From contig JBBHKE010003422.1 in NCBI GenBank assembly GCA_037447655.1, forward strand, positions 16,492 to 80,491: a DNA stretch of 64,000 nt, in the 5' to 3' direction. Of the stretch, positions 51,901 to 63,475 are shown in pieces. The notes beneath the pieces were generated by a model. The model was not told the DNA's origin. It searched no databases and saw nothing but the letters and a program-made list of their open reading frames with translations. Origin of the DNA: Zygnema cylindricum (taxonomy: Eukaryota; Streptophyta; Zygnematophyceae; Zygnematales; Zygnemataceae). How positions within the stretch are numbered: position 1 is the first letter of the stretch; every line of letters begins with the position of its first letter. A program made the position numbers and the translations under genes.

Positions 51901-54240
51901 GTGTAATGGAGTTAATGTGGACCGTAAAATGAAATTGAGCGTGCATAAAGAGGCAAAAAACAAAAGATGCGATTTTTATTCGAAACAACACAAGTTTGTA
52001 CCAATGGATGACCTAAGGGAGACGAATGTTTTCATGGTGGTCCTCAAAAAGACGTAAAAGGTGAAAGGTGGTATTTTTCCAAAGATGATGAGGACCATGA
52101 GGGACAACATTGGAAGTTGAATGTTCTAAAACTAACGAATAGGATAAAAGAAGGTTAAGAGTAGGCGTTGATGGTGTGCTTAAAGTCATTTTTGTGGTGG
52201 ATTTGAAAATAAAACCGTTACTATAAAATGTGACGATTGTAGATGTGGGTACAAATTGTGATGATTGTAGACGACTATTAAACTTTCGACAATTGGTGAC
52301 CTTTTAAAAACAACAAAGATTGTAGAAGTCTACATTGTTATCACACCTTTGTTGCTTTTTTTTTGCATCGTAGGATTGTCCGTTACATTATAGACGTAAA
52401 CCTTCCAATATTTCCAAGACACTATTAATCGTTCATCACTATCCAATTATTTTTTACATTTTTTTCTTTTTCTATACTTGCGAAAAAATAACGAATATAT
52501 ATGTTTTTTAATTAATATGTAGTGTTACATATCCCGTTCGGAATATTTTCCACTCCAACGTAGAAAAAAAATCAACCCCCTTTCTCGCAATTGTGCAACC
52601 CTCCCTTATGGTTTATCGATTATCAATACAAATATATCGCAATCTATAAGCAATAATGACTAATGATAATGTATTGTAATTTATCAACCCTTTTACAACT
52701 GCGATAATAAAAAGGTTGATCACCGAATTTATTATAGCGATACAAGAAACTCAAAATATAAATATACATTTTTTGCAACGATTTCGATGACACCGACCAC
52801 TGCCAACAACATTCTAAAACATGTTGGGGTGGACGTGTCTTATGTCGCCTAATTTATAAAATGTACACCTTAACATCGATTTTCCTGGCTACGTGGATGT
52901 CACTTGTAGCTTAATGCCCTCTATAATCTTAATAATATATAGTAAATTGCAACTCTGACAAGTCGTGTCTTATTCATGAAATTTCCCTCATTCAAACAAT
53001 AATGTCACAACAACAATTTATTGAGCTATATCAACAATATATGTACATAACCAAGTATACAACAACTATAACATAATAAATTAAGATTTTAAACATTCAT
53101 AAGGGTGAAAGGATCTTTATTAATATGTATCGGTCGAATTGATAAAGTTCCACATTCACTGTGGTTTTGTAGGTGAACAATTTTTAGCGTAAGTATTATA
53201 GCCTTACACTTCCTTTAGCGTAACGAAAAACAATTAATGGACCATTAAATACTTTGGTGAAACACGTACACTACCCATATTTGCCAACATTAGAGATTTA
53301 TTAGTGGTAATGCAAAAATTAATCATATGATATTAATGCAGTGAGAGGTAACAGACTACAAATTCTCTTTCTTAGTTATTAGTGTTAACATTATTTTATG
53401 GTTTGCAACCCCAAAAAATTTGTGATCGATTTAGTGTTATTCTGTTTAACTGCTACAAGCAATATACTTTGTAAATCGCTATTAATTTGAATAAAAATAA
53501 CTCAGTGTCCCTAATATTTGACCCTCGAACCTTAAATAAAATAAGTAATTATATTTTTTTATTACGCTAATATAGGCACAATTCAATTAGTGTCATTAAC
53601 TATAACTTATACTATTTGTAAATAGTGTAGTGTACAAAATGTGTCAGTCTGTGATAAAACTTCTCGTTATTTCGTATAAATACTAAAATAAATGTCACGT
53701 AACGTTGTCGTCACAATCAAGTGAGTATGTTGACATAGGAATGTTTATCAAGTTTGATCCGTAGTAATAGATACGGGGGGAAATCGTGCGAACTTGTTCT
53801 CACATGTTCAAAGGTCGACTCACTGAACACAAACTACGATATGTGGATTTTTATCCAAATTAGTGTTAGATTGATAAATTAGTGTTAATTTTTGTTTGTA
53901 TTTGGCCTTTGGACCCAAAACATAATTACTAAATGTATATTTTTATTTAATCTAATTATTTTTTTACATTAATAACGATCCACGGTGGAATAAATAACAG
54001 CAAAACACTAGAAGTGGCGTGTGACAAAGGAAATTGTGAACATTAAAACCAGGATGAAACCTTATTGCAAAACTTGAGATGGAAAAACTAAGTTACAAAA
54101 GGGGTAAAAAAATGAAAAAAATAACATCTCGAGAACAAATAGAGAAAGAGAAATCGTAGTGAACAAATATAAAAGTCAAGGCTGGCTAAAGCACTTTATC
54201 ACAAAAAAAGTAACAACAAAAGAGTAAGACTATTTTCATC
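48986..54240. other. AT-rich region without recognisable genes
   Basis: About 5.3 kb. Open frames here are short and show no domain I recognise. The part from about 50900 to 51800 has loosely connected minus-strand frames with many stops, possibly a very old coding relic. Poly-A/T runs and an atatatag run are at 50150-50225. A segment ending ttaataacgat(c)cacggtg near 53970 resembles the terminal repeat described at 55873-56085. I see no terminal repeats that delimit an element. Confidence 0.4.
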
Positions 54241-54243
54241 TTT

Positions 54244-55206
54244 GGCTGGACTTCAGTTAGCGAAAAGTGAAGGTTTCTTAATGAATGCCATACTATTCGG
54301 TACTACTCCGTACAACTTTTATTTTTTTGGGGAAACATCTTTTATGTAGGGCTCTCTAGAACCTCGAATGCTATGGGAGGAAAGATCTACCGTCGGATGT
54401 TCAGCTTTTTCAAATTCGAGACGCCGACCCTTCAGTGTGTGGCTGATGTCCTCACGCACACAACTACAACACACAAACACAACTGTGCTAAGAACGATGT
54501 ACGTTGTCAACGTAGAGAAGAGAAAGATGCCTACACGTATTGTATTGTGGACAATGTGCCTTCCCCCAAGGTGGATGCGAGTCATAGTTCAAAAGTAGGC
54601 GTTTTTATTGTAGGCCTTTTGTAGGCGCCTTTATCGTAAGTTGTGTTATGGGCTTTTCATCTGATCTTCTTAGACTTTTCATCTGATCTTCTTAGATCGC
54701 TACTTTGATTAGCGACCGTCCGATTGTCCAAATCTGACGGTTTAAATAAAAAATACCTAAAAACTCACAGAAAAATAATTTTTTGTCCGAATGTTTTTCA
54801 AAATTTAGACCTGACGTTTAATTCTCTATCGATCGATGTGCAACTCATACCTGTTACTATTTTTTTTCATTTTGCGACCAATACAATATGGGTCTAGGTC
54901 ATATTGTATGTTTTGCGTACAATAGGCATATTGTATGGGCGTACTTTCACCTACTTTTGAACTATGTTTTGAACTATGGTTCTTTGACGCTCGTTTTGCG
55001 CTTTTACAAATCTTAAGTTTCGTCCGCCCGTACAAATTTGTATCAAGATTTTAACGTTTGAACAGAAGCCCACGTGGTTCCATTCAAAACTAAACACGTA
55101 TTTGATTGGCTGTTTGCCGACCCAACCTAATGGAGGATTCTGCGAGATATGGCAGCCAGTAAGCGTATCCGTACGTTTACAGGGACCGTTTAATGGAAGT
55201 CCGGCC
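54244..55206. mobile_element. Harbinger-like MITE 1 (about 963 bp)
   Basis: Left end GGCTGGACTTCAGTTAG and right end TAATGGAAGTCCGGCC are imperfect inverted repeats. The right flank is TTA and the left flank TTT (one change from TTA). Its subterminal and internal sequence resembles MITE 2, for example gaaaagtgaaggttt...ccgtacaac and aaggtgg(a/t)tgcga. No transposase frame. Confidence 0.6.
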
Positions 55207-55209
55207 TTA

Positions 55210-56653
55210 GCACACAGTTCTTTCGTTCAACAGGGAAGAATCCCTCCCAAAACTTACGCCCTCCAGGTATTTATCGGGTTGCTCAGTTTTGAAACAGTTG
55301 TGTTCGTCATCGGCCAGCTTCCTACGCGGAGCCTCCAAGCGGCTCCACGGAGGTACAGTAATTCACCAGCGTGTTCACTGTCAGATTGTCCCATTGGTTC
55401 CAATATTAGCCACAGAACAATTTCGATTCGCAGTGACATGACATCGTGTAAAAATCCAATCACATATAAGTGTTTTACCCGATTTTTTAGTTGGAGTTTT
55501 TGGAAGCCTGCGAGTTTACCGTACAAATCATTTAGAAATGAGTTTCGTGACTTGCCTAGTCTTTATGAATGACAATGAAGTGTACGGTCAATCACATTCA
55601 CGAGTGACCAGCACAGTACACTGGTTATGCTATTTTTGTACGCTACACCCTAAATCGCTATTGGGGTTAATGTTTTTTTTGTCACGTAAAACATATTTTA
55701 TCCCTACACATATGTCAATTTGTGGATCCGACGGTCGAGACTGAAAGGCAAGATTCTTAGCTTCCGATTGGCGGTCTCAAATTGAAAATCGAACAAGTGT
55801 GTACGGCGAAAAGATGTTTTAAGTGGCGCAATCATTGTTAATACTAATAGCGATAGACGGTGTTCTGAACTGTACACCTTGAATCGTTATTAGCGTATAG
55901 AAATTATTAGTGTAAAGAATAAATTAGCGTCATTCATTCTAATTTAGTGCCAGGAGACGTGGCAGATTATGGTCCATGTCCTTAAATAGTGTAATTTATT
56001 ATATTTAAGGTATCAATGTCAAAATTTTGGGGTGCCGATATAGCGTACATAAGGCTAATAACGATTCACGGTGTACTGTACTGTACTGTTCTGTAGTAAC
56101 CATCACTGGAGCCTTACAAATCGACGAGCAATTTATGGTCCAACAGGTTTGACCGTACAAACTGCTGACACATCACTTTTTGTGCACGGGCACTTTCAAA
56201 GGCGACTCGGAACCCTTGTATCTAGTCCGTGACTAGCCCGTCCTCGTACAATCTGGTACAGTTAACATCATTCAATCTTCATTTTGTCAGACACGCGACA
56301 GCTAATATGGCAGACAAAATGTCCGATGACATTTTTGATCGTACGTTCCAATTCGTGGTCGCGCATTCGGCCGACGGAATATACGCGATTATACAGTCTG
56401 TCAGCTGACAGCCTTTACCGCCGGTAAAACATCTATGTCGGCGGAATTTTCGGAATCCAAACTTCCAAAGCCCAACAGTGACGAGTTCTCCGTCCGTATG
56501 TTTGTCATGTAAGAGAATCATAGTCAGCCATCAAAACGGATTCGCATCCACATCCGTCATTCAAACTTTACGTACTATTTCCACTCTAAATAGAAATATA
56601 ACAAAGTACAAAATTATAGAGTCTCGACTGTACTGATTAGTACCCAATATCTG
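55210..56653. other. Non-coding region between MITEs
   Basis: No supported gene. The 55102-55572 frame lies partly in MITE 1 and is not recognisable. It contains the inverted-repeat segment 55873-56085. Confidence 0.4.
55873..56085. repeat. Inverted-repeat segment (about 210 bp), possible small MITE
   Basis: Left end ctGTACACCTTGAATCGTTATTAG and right end CTAATAACGATTCACGGTGTAC are inverted copies with one mismatch over about 21 bp. The flanking target duplication is unclear. A related end lies near 53965. Confidence 0.5.
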
Positions 56654-56656
56654 TTA

Positions 56657-57395
56657 GGGTATGTCTCCATGTAATTGTAACTTAGCGAACTTACTTTGTT
56701 TTTTAGCGCAGATCCGGCGGACCCGGATTTCAGTGTCCCTATGTGAAGTTGTTAATTAAGGGTGTGACGATTGTATGCATCGACAATGCCCGTGACGGCT
56801 GTCAACCGTGTACAATCTGTGATGACGCACCAAATTGAGAAAAATACTTTGGACGTCGCATAACTTTGCATGACATTTGTAGACGTCAAACCTGTAGGCG
56901 GCGAGTTGGAGTTGATGTGGCGCACTCAGAGATTTCTCACGTTTTCGTGAAATGAAATCGTAAATCTTCAGATTCAGACCCCCTGAAATGAAAAAATCCG
57001 TACTGAACGAATCCCGACAAAACAAATCAAATTGTGTACTTTTCATCAACGCAAACGGACAAAACATAGCGAACCGTGTACAATTAATTGTCGCTCGAAA
57101 TCGTTTGTAAATTTTGAAATTTGTGACAAGTGCGGATATGTGATCCTATTTGTTTAGCGAAAATACGTTGTTTATAAAAACATCGCCCATGTGTTTTAAA
57201 GAAAAGTTTGAAGATGAGGTTTTTTGGCGTGGCCGTGGGTCGAAGAATATAAGATGAAGAAGACCACAACATGTAGTACATTCTAAGTTCGACGATGACG
57301 GAAAATATACTTCTATTTTTTTCGATTTTTATGTAAGGTTGTAACTTAAGCGGTACAGCGCTAAGTTTTACATGAAAACGACAGAAAAAAAACCC
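56657..57395. mobile_element. Harbinger-like MITE 2b (739 bp)
   Basis: Flanked by TTA on both sides (56654-56656 and 57396-57398). Ends are GGGTATGTC...CATGTAATTGTAACTTAGCG and the imperfect inverse CGCTAAGTTTTACATG...ACCC. Non-coding. A TTA target site with GG-start ends is typical of PIF/Harbinger. The subfamily assignment is inference. Confidence 0.55.
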
Positions 57396-57424
57396 TTACT
57401 TTGGCAGATGGAGAAATAAACTTA

Positions 57425-58099
57425 GGGTGGACTTCCATTAGAGAAAAAGTGGGGTTTTTTACTGACGGCCGTACCGTTTCGTACAAATTCGTACATAATT
57501 TTTTTTTTCCCAACGAAAACAACATTACAGAAAATTGTCCAAGGTTGTAGGCGTAAATTAGGACCGTCGGATTCAATTACACTTTTTATCCGTGACGCCA
57601 CGTCACCAACCCTACAGTTTTCTAAGATCGTGCACAGTGAGGACAGTTCTCGATTACATAACGTGTAAAAATAGGCCGCGTGGAAAAGGTAAAAAGAATC
57701 CACGATGAGCGCGCGCGTATGTGCGTACACGTCGCAAGGACCATGTGCTTTTCGTCAAGGTGGTTGCGAATCCTCCGAAATTATCCCATCACGCTCCCAC
57801 CATCAAAGTTTGCCACCACCTTTTTGTCTTTGCGTTTTGAAATTTTGGGTAGTACATTTAATGCCCTCTGTAACAGTCATTAATTACCTCCGTTGGTACA
57901 AATATTATCTCCGCTGGTACAGATATTGCGTTCTGACATTGCATTCGAAGATTCTTTCAAGATTTTAAGCATCGAATATTAACCTACGTGTTACCAACCA
58001 GAATGAGCCACGCATGTTTACAGACGAGACCTAATGGAAGGCACGCCCTTCAGTAAAATTTTTCGTACAATTACTGGGACGCCTAATGGAAGTCCACCC
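57425..58099. mobile_element. Harbinger-like MITE 2 (675 bp)
   Basis: Perfect 17-bp inverted repeats GGGTGGACTTCCATTAG (57425-57441) and CTAATGGAAGTCCACCC (58083-58099), flanked by TTA on both sides (57422-57424 and 58100-58102). A second, internal ctaatggaaggc copy lies at 58031. No coding capacity. Starts only 29 bp after the previous MITE. Confidence 0.8.
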
Positions 58100-58194
58100 T
58101 TATCCTTTTAATAGTTTCCTTTTACAGCCATATCGTTACAAACGTACTCATTGATATACTCTAGTGTTGGGTATCAGGTAATTTCATATCGCGA

Positions 58195-58270
58195 TAATTT
58201 CGATATTCGATATATCGAATATCGATCGGTCAAGGTCTTCGATATATCGTACCGAGACCAACATAAGTTA
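58195..58270. repeat. Left subterminal cgatatatcg palindromes of the hAT element
   Basis: Overlapping palindromes (atatcgcgat, cgatattcgatatatcgaatatcgat). The same motif recurs at the right end, 61815-61900. Clustered subterminal motifs are usual transposase-binding sites in hAT elements. Confidence 0.65.
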
Positions 58271-58616
58271 TCGCAATAATTATCGCGATATGTAGTACTT
58301 TTTTCATTTTTTATTTTATATAATATGTTATTTTACCGAATAGTAAAAATTATGTGCACCGTGAGACGTCACGTACGACGTGAATTTGACACCGTAACTT
58401 CACGGTAAACGTTGCAAAATGGAACCGCAAAAAAATTACTAATTTTGTAATGCATAGAATTCATAACTTAGTACGGACATAACTTGACGTACGAAAAGTA
58501 CATAATAAATTTGTCAAAAGATGAACTAACAAAAAAAAATACCTCTCTCTCTCTCTCTTTGTTTCAGCGAAGAAATTTTAGCGTTATCCATAGATTCCCA
58601 AAGGATAGGAGGCAGT

Positions 58617-60645
58617 ATGGGAGGTTTAGAGGATGATGACACCCAACTAGTTCGAGATATGGAAACTGTACACATGGAAAACTCATTAGAAATTGCAAAT
58701 CAGTATAGGGATGCGAGAAAGGTCGTTCTCAATGGGGTAAATTCTAAAGTTTGGCATTACTTCAAAGTCATACATAGAGGGAAGCATTCAGACAAGGCTT
58801 TTTGCAATCATTGTGATATGCCTGTTGCGAGGGGGAATTCGATGAGTGCTACAAACTTACTCTCTCACTTAAGGGTTATCATCACAGAAAGTTATTTACA
58901 GATGGTAAATTGAAAGAAATAGAAGAAAAGCCAGGAGCTTTGGAGGATTTCGTACAAAGAGGAGCAGTAACGTCATTGAATGACATGCTCATACGGTAAA
59001 TTGTGTTGGACTACCAGCCACTAAGTATTGTGGAGAGCCCCCAAAATTTTGAGAAATGCTGAAGGGCTTGGCGCCAAAGGTCGTGATTCCTGATCAGCGT
59101 GGACTAATTTCCAGAATAGAGGAAATCTAAATGAAGGTCCGCCTAAGTTTATGGAAGCTTCTGGAAGGTGAAACTCTAAGCATTACTATGGACACATGTA
59201 CAGCATTGTCGAATTAATCCTTTTGTTCTATGACGACTCACTTCAACAACTTTGATTGGGATCTTCAAAATGTTTGTTTAGGGTGCTCTCCTTTTCGTGG
59301 TAGCCATACCGCAGAAGCGATTGGTGAGAAGTGTAAAGAAATGTTAGAACGATTTGATATTTCCAAAAAATCAGTGGCAGTTTGTGTAACTGACACAACA
59401 ACTGCTATGAAGAATCCAAGAAAATCCATGTCTTATGATTTGCCCTGGTTGCATAGATCATTTGTTAGAGCTAGTCACAGGAAAGTTTTTTAATGGTTCT
59501 TGTGTTGCATCAAATTTGAAAAGTTCACGCAACCTTGCGGGATTTTTTAGAAGCTCACCGAGACCAACTAATATTCTCAAAAATGTTACGAGTGAAATGA
59601 AGTTGAAAGTTTTAATTCTGGATGTAGCCACAAGGTGGTGGTCGACATACTCTATGCTCATTTCAATATTGTATTTGAAAAACCTGTTTTAAGCAATTAT
59701 GACAATAAGTGTGCCACTGAATGCGAGGTTGAGTGAAAAGGCATGGATGATCATTGAGAGAGGTGCGATTTTTTTAAAACCTTTTATGGTTTCTTAACGT
59801 GTGTTGGAAGGGGAAAGTTATGTTATTTTGAGTTGGATGCTGGTAATTGTCCACTCACTACTTAAAGGACTAAAAAAAGTAGTGGACGACACATCAAATG
59901 GAGGATGTGAAGATTTGGCAATTAATGCAATTGCGGAGACAACGGTAACCAATTTTGAGGGTTGATTTGGAACGTGTGAGTTAAAAACTCTCCCGATGAA
60001 GATGTTTATTGCTTGTGCCCTAGATTATAGGACGAAAAACCTAAGATTTTTAACACCTTTAGAGGTAGATAAGGTATGGCAAGAAATTGTCAACATGATG
60101 TTAGGAAAGTTTGACATGGATGCGGAATTGTTTGGACATTCAGAGGGTGGTAGTGATGGGTTGATGATGGAAATTGGAAACAATTCAAATGAGAAAGGTG
60201 TGAATGAAGTTGAAGATGATGGTGAGGATGACATTTTCATAGCATTACAAAAAGAGCATCCCATTTCTTCGGTAATGGAAACCGTTAAAAAACCTTCGGC
60301 CTCGGAACTCATAAAGATGAGTTTAAGGAGCATTTGCTCCACGAAGTTCAACTTTACAAAGGAAGAAGTGTTTTAGAACACTCACAACACGAACGGGCAA
60401 ACCCATTGAAGTGGTGGGCTGAAAAGATTTTTTTTTTTTCGACATTGAGCTCTTAGGCTCGAATCATTTTAGCTATATCGGCCACTTTGGCTCCTTCCGA
60501 GGGAATTTTTTCCATGGCCGGTCAAATAAGCACGATTAGGCGAAACCGGTTGACTGCGAAATCGGTTAAAAGACTTGTTTTCTTGAAAGGATCATTGGAA
60601 GCAGCACAATTGGTCATTAATATTCGTAATGACAAATGAAAGGAG
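58617..60645 (+). pseudogene. hAT transposase with BED zinc finger, broken
   Basis: BED finger: VWHYFKVIHRG ... FCNHCDMP ... LLSHLR (58750-58875), with a frameshift before the second His. Then a helical region with stops. RNase H-like core: ITMDTCTA (59190, first Asp), VCVTDTTTAMKN (about 59385, second Asp region), a frameshift, CIDHLLELVTGKFF (about 59450), RNLAGFFRSSPRPTNILKN (59525), LDVATRWWSTYSML (59610). C-terminal dimerisation: NPLKWWAE (60390), SATLAPSEGIFSMAGQIS (60474), RLTAKSVKRLVFLKGSLEAA. At least five lesions. Transposases of this type cut and paste the element. The finger-plus-core layout resembles ZBED-class hATs. Confidence 0.82.
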
Positions 60646-61425
60646 ATTGAAAAAGATGGAGACATTAATGACAACGATTACAATAAGGTTGTTTTTAAGA
60701 AACGTCGGAAGGAAACAGGAAAGGAAATTGGAGATTGGTGGAATACTTTACCCAACAAAATATAATTATACAAAATTATGTTTTTTATGAAATATTTGTA
60801 GGGTGCACGGTTATGAGAGTTTGAATTTCAGTTTATAAGTCTTAAAAACATTATGTAATTTATATTTGGATTTCACATATTGGGAAATTCGGAAAGTATA
60901 AAATTTGGGATTTTGGGATTATGGGATAATGACGTGTTTGAATGTGGGAGATGTGGAATTGTTGATGGAAAATCATATATTTGAATAAATGGATTTATAA
61001 AATTTATGTTGTTAGTGTGAGAAATAATGAAAATTTTGGAATTGGATTTTGAATATTGAGAAATTGGGAAAGTAGAAAATTTGGGATTTTGGGATTATAT
61101 AATAATCACATGTTTGAATGTGGGAGATCACAAACTAAGCGAATGATTTGCACATGTCGGGTTTTGAAATCTTTGCAAGTTTGATTTTTTTTCATTTAGG
61201 AAATAAAAAATGAAATTCGAGAAAATAATTAATATAAATGTGGAAATATGGGTTACTTGTGGGCCACATATTGTTTTATATTATATATTTGGAATTGGTA
61301 TTAGAATTATATTGCATTTTTTGAATGGTAAAAAATGTGGATTTTTAACTTTATAGATGTCATAATTAGAAGTGTAATTTCACAAATTTGGAAGAATAGG
61401 TATTACTAACAACTGCAGCAGTAGC
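60646..61425. other. AT-rich 3' part of the hAT element with direct repeats
   Basis: A block of about 85 bp containing tttgggattttgggattat and gtttgaatgtgggagat occurs at about 60866-60952 and again at about 61045-61130. No coding sequence is seen. Confidence 0.55.
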
Positions 61426-61790
61426 ACTAGTACTAGCAGCTGCTAGTAGTAATACCACCTACAACACTAGTACTAGCAGTTGCAGCTAGTAGTACCACCT
61501 GCAGCACTATTACTAGCAACTGCTGCTAGTACACTAATACTAGCAACTGCACCTAGTACTACCAGCTGCAACACTAGTAGTAGCACCTGCACTTAGTACT
61601 ACCAACTACAGCACTAGTACTAGCAGCTGCAGCTGCAACAATAGTATTAGCAGCTGCTGCTAGTACTACCAGTTGCAACACTAGTACTAGCAGTACTACT
61701 AGTTGCAGCACTAGTACTAGCAGCTGCACTACCAGTTGCACCTAGTACTACAACTAGTACTACGAGCTGTAGAAGCAGTAGTACTAGTAG
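61426..61790. repeat. Minisatellite of about nine 40-bp units
   Basis: Units begin actagtactagcag and end (g/c)agttgcaac or similar. Lengths are 40, 40, 27, 40, 40, 27, 40, 30 and a longer last unit. Built from AGY-type triplets, so variants differ by 3-nt steps or 13-nt losses. Rich in short palindromes (actagt, agcagctgct, ctagtactag). Confidence 0.85.
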
Positions 61791-61814
61791 GGACTACAAA
61801 AAAAACCTAGAAAT

Positions 61815-61905
61815 TCATTCGATATATCGCGATATATCGGCTAAATATCCAATATTTTGATAATTGATATATCGAGGCGATATATCGATTACCGGGTACC
61901 TAAAA
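61815..61905. repeat. Right subterminal cgatatatcg repeats of the hAT element
   Basis: Several cgatatatcg-type copies (attcgatatatcgcgatatatcgg, gatatatcgaggcgatatatcgatt) mirror the left subterminal cluster. Confidence 0.65.
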
Positions 61906-61963
61906 ATCGGTTCATATCGAATATTGGCAAGTGGTCCTTGATACCCAACACTAATATATACTC

Positions 61964-62706
61964 ATCTCGAACTTTCTAAAGATACTAAAAATTAGTGCTA
62001 TGTATCGCGAAGGTTTTGCCGATGATCGATATGTATCTTTTTTTGGCTTGCCTATAATCGATATATCAGCACGATGTATCAAAACTGGTGTCGCGATAAC
62101 AAAGGTACTTATAACAAAGGTCGCAAAAGTCAAAATTTTAGATAACCGAAACCGACTGTTTTTTTTTTCAAAATCTGAGTACCCGACGCTGGACAGGGTT
62201 ATGTCACGCTCCAAAATTGTTAACCGTTAACCGAAACGCGATAACGAAAATAAAAGTTAACCGAAACTTTGATTTCTCGCGACTACTTGTACTCGCCCGT
62301 ACCCGAATAAGTACAAAATTAGTGGTACATCTCTCGTATACCTTCCATGATAACAACAGTACAAAGTACAACAACGTTGGATTGAATGGACAATACAAAA
62401 CTTTCATTTTTTTTTCGTTTTTTGCTTTCCCAACCTTAACCAATTTTTTTTTTTATCTGTGAATCAATTGCCCGAATCCGCGTGGCCCCCCAAATTTGGC
62501 AACCAAATCCATTTTGGATCCGACGCGGGCAGTCGGTTAACGGTCGGTCACGGTTTCGGTTTACCGTTTGCGACCTGTGACCGATATCTATCGGCGATAA
62601 TTGTACGATTATTGCAGTGCAATTGTAAGGTTTATTCCGTCTTATTGAATCGTCATTATTACGTTACACATATTTCGGGACAAATTGCCACACGGCACAT
62701 GCAACG
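61964..62706. other. AT-rich spacer with inverted repeats
   Basis: No gene. AACCGTTAACCGAAACG near 62219-62238 faces ACGGTTTCGGTTTACCG near 62549-62566, an imperfect inverted repeat over about 350 bp. cgatatatca and cgatatg motifs near 62025-62065 resemble the hAT subterminal motifs. Confidence 0.4.
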
Positions 62707-63174
62707 TGTAATTTTGTGACCTCCATTGGTCCACAAAATGTCTAGCTTATATGAAGCCTCTAGGATAATATTTGCACTTTTGACTTTGGCAATGATTAAG
62801 TGCCGCTCTGGCACGCAAAAAATCTGACCGACTACACCACTGTGTAGCCTAGACTCACGTGAGTCCGCAGCAAAAAGAATCATTGAAAAGAATCACTAAA
62901 ATTGCTCACCTGAGCATTAAGTTATGGCTGGCCAAAGGTGGCATATAAATACATATGCATTATGAGAGAGAGGCGGCTACCTACATTTTTTTCTAAGTCC
63001 TAATCCCTCTCTTTGAACCTACTACTAGTGTACCTTAGCCAATCAAAAGAGTGTAAGGTATAAGAAGGTACAGGTAACGCTGTACTTCTTGTACGACCAT
63101 AGTACAGCATGGCCGCTTCGCTGACGCGTGTCAGTTTTGAGCCGTAATTGCTCCCTCCGTAATATCCGCTGTCC
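62707..63174 (-). repeat. LTR fragment of the Copia-H family, minus strand
   Basis: Starts (plus) TGTAATTTTGTGACC. Followed by the U5 block (tgccgctctggcac, agactcacgtgagtccgcagcaaaaagaatca, gctcacctgagcattaagttatgg), a TATA-like region, gagagagaggcggc and the GTAC segment (about 63060-63105). It ends near 63174, before most of U3. No adjoining gag. Matches the reverse complement of 46880-47084 and the LTR at 13670. Confidence 0.7.
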
Positions 63175-63475
63175 AATCTTAGCTTGCCACTGTTGTTTTG
63201 AAAAGATAGTTTCGTGCGTACGCTACATTTTGTGCTCACACGATGTTTCATGCGTACTTGACACGAGTTTTAATGCGTAAGAACTAACTTTATTTAACGT
63301 GGAAGTTTGAATGTATTTGCGGATTGGGGGAGTAATTGTACGGATAATATTAAAGTGACGTGAAGATCAAATTGAGTGGCGCTAACAAGAATTTGAAATA
63401 GACGGCAGATCGCAAAGCGATCTGACGTGAAACATTACAAAGTGTGTGATTTGTAACATAATGAAACAAACAAAA
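63175..63475 (+). repeat. Dispersed repeat, copy 2
   Basis: Related to 13350-13660 in the same orientation: tgttttgaaaagatagtttcgtgcg, gtttgaatgtatttgcggattggggg, gacggcagatcgcaaagcgatctga, gtgtgtga. Abuts an LTR fragment, as copy 1 does, but on the other side. Confidence 0.6.

Larger units (their letters stand above)
58162..61953 (+). mobile_element. hAT-like DNA transposon (3792 bp)
   Basis: Terminal repeats TAGTGTTGGGTATCA at 58162 and its inverse at the right end (61953). The 8-bp flank atatactc on the left (58154-58161) recurs on the right at 61956-61963 after an extra AT, which fits a TSD altered by dinucleotide slippage. Encodes a broken hAT transposase. AT-rich 3' part with direct repeats and a 40-bp minisatellite. 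Confidence 0.85.

Noticed and set aside
58617-60645. BED-type hAT as a sign of animal origin or contamination
   Set aside because: Such transposases also occur in plants and algae, and the primer-binding site matches plant-type initiator tRNA better (15 versus 13 nt) than the animal one as I recall them.
61426-61790. CRISPR array
   Set aside because: Units are contiguous variants without unique spacers, and the context is a eukaryotic transposon.
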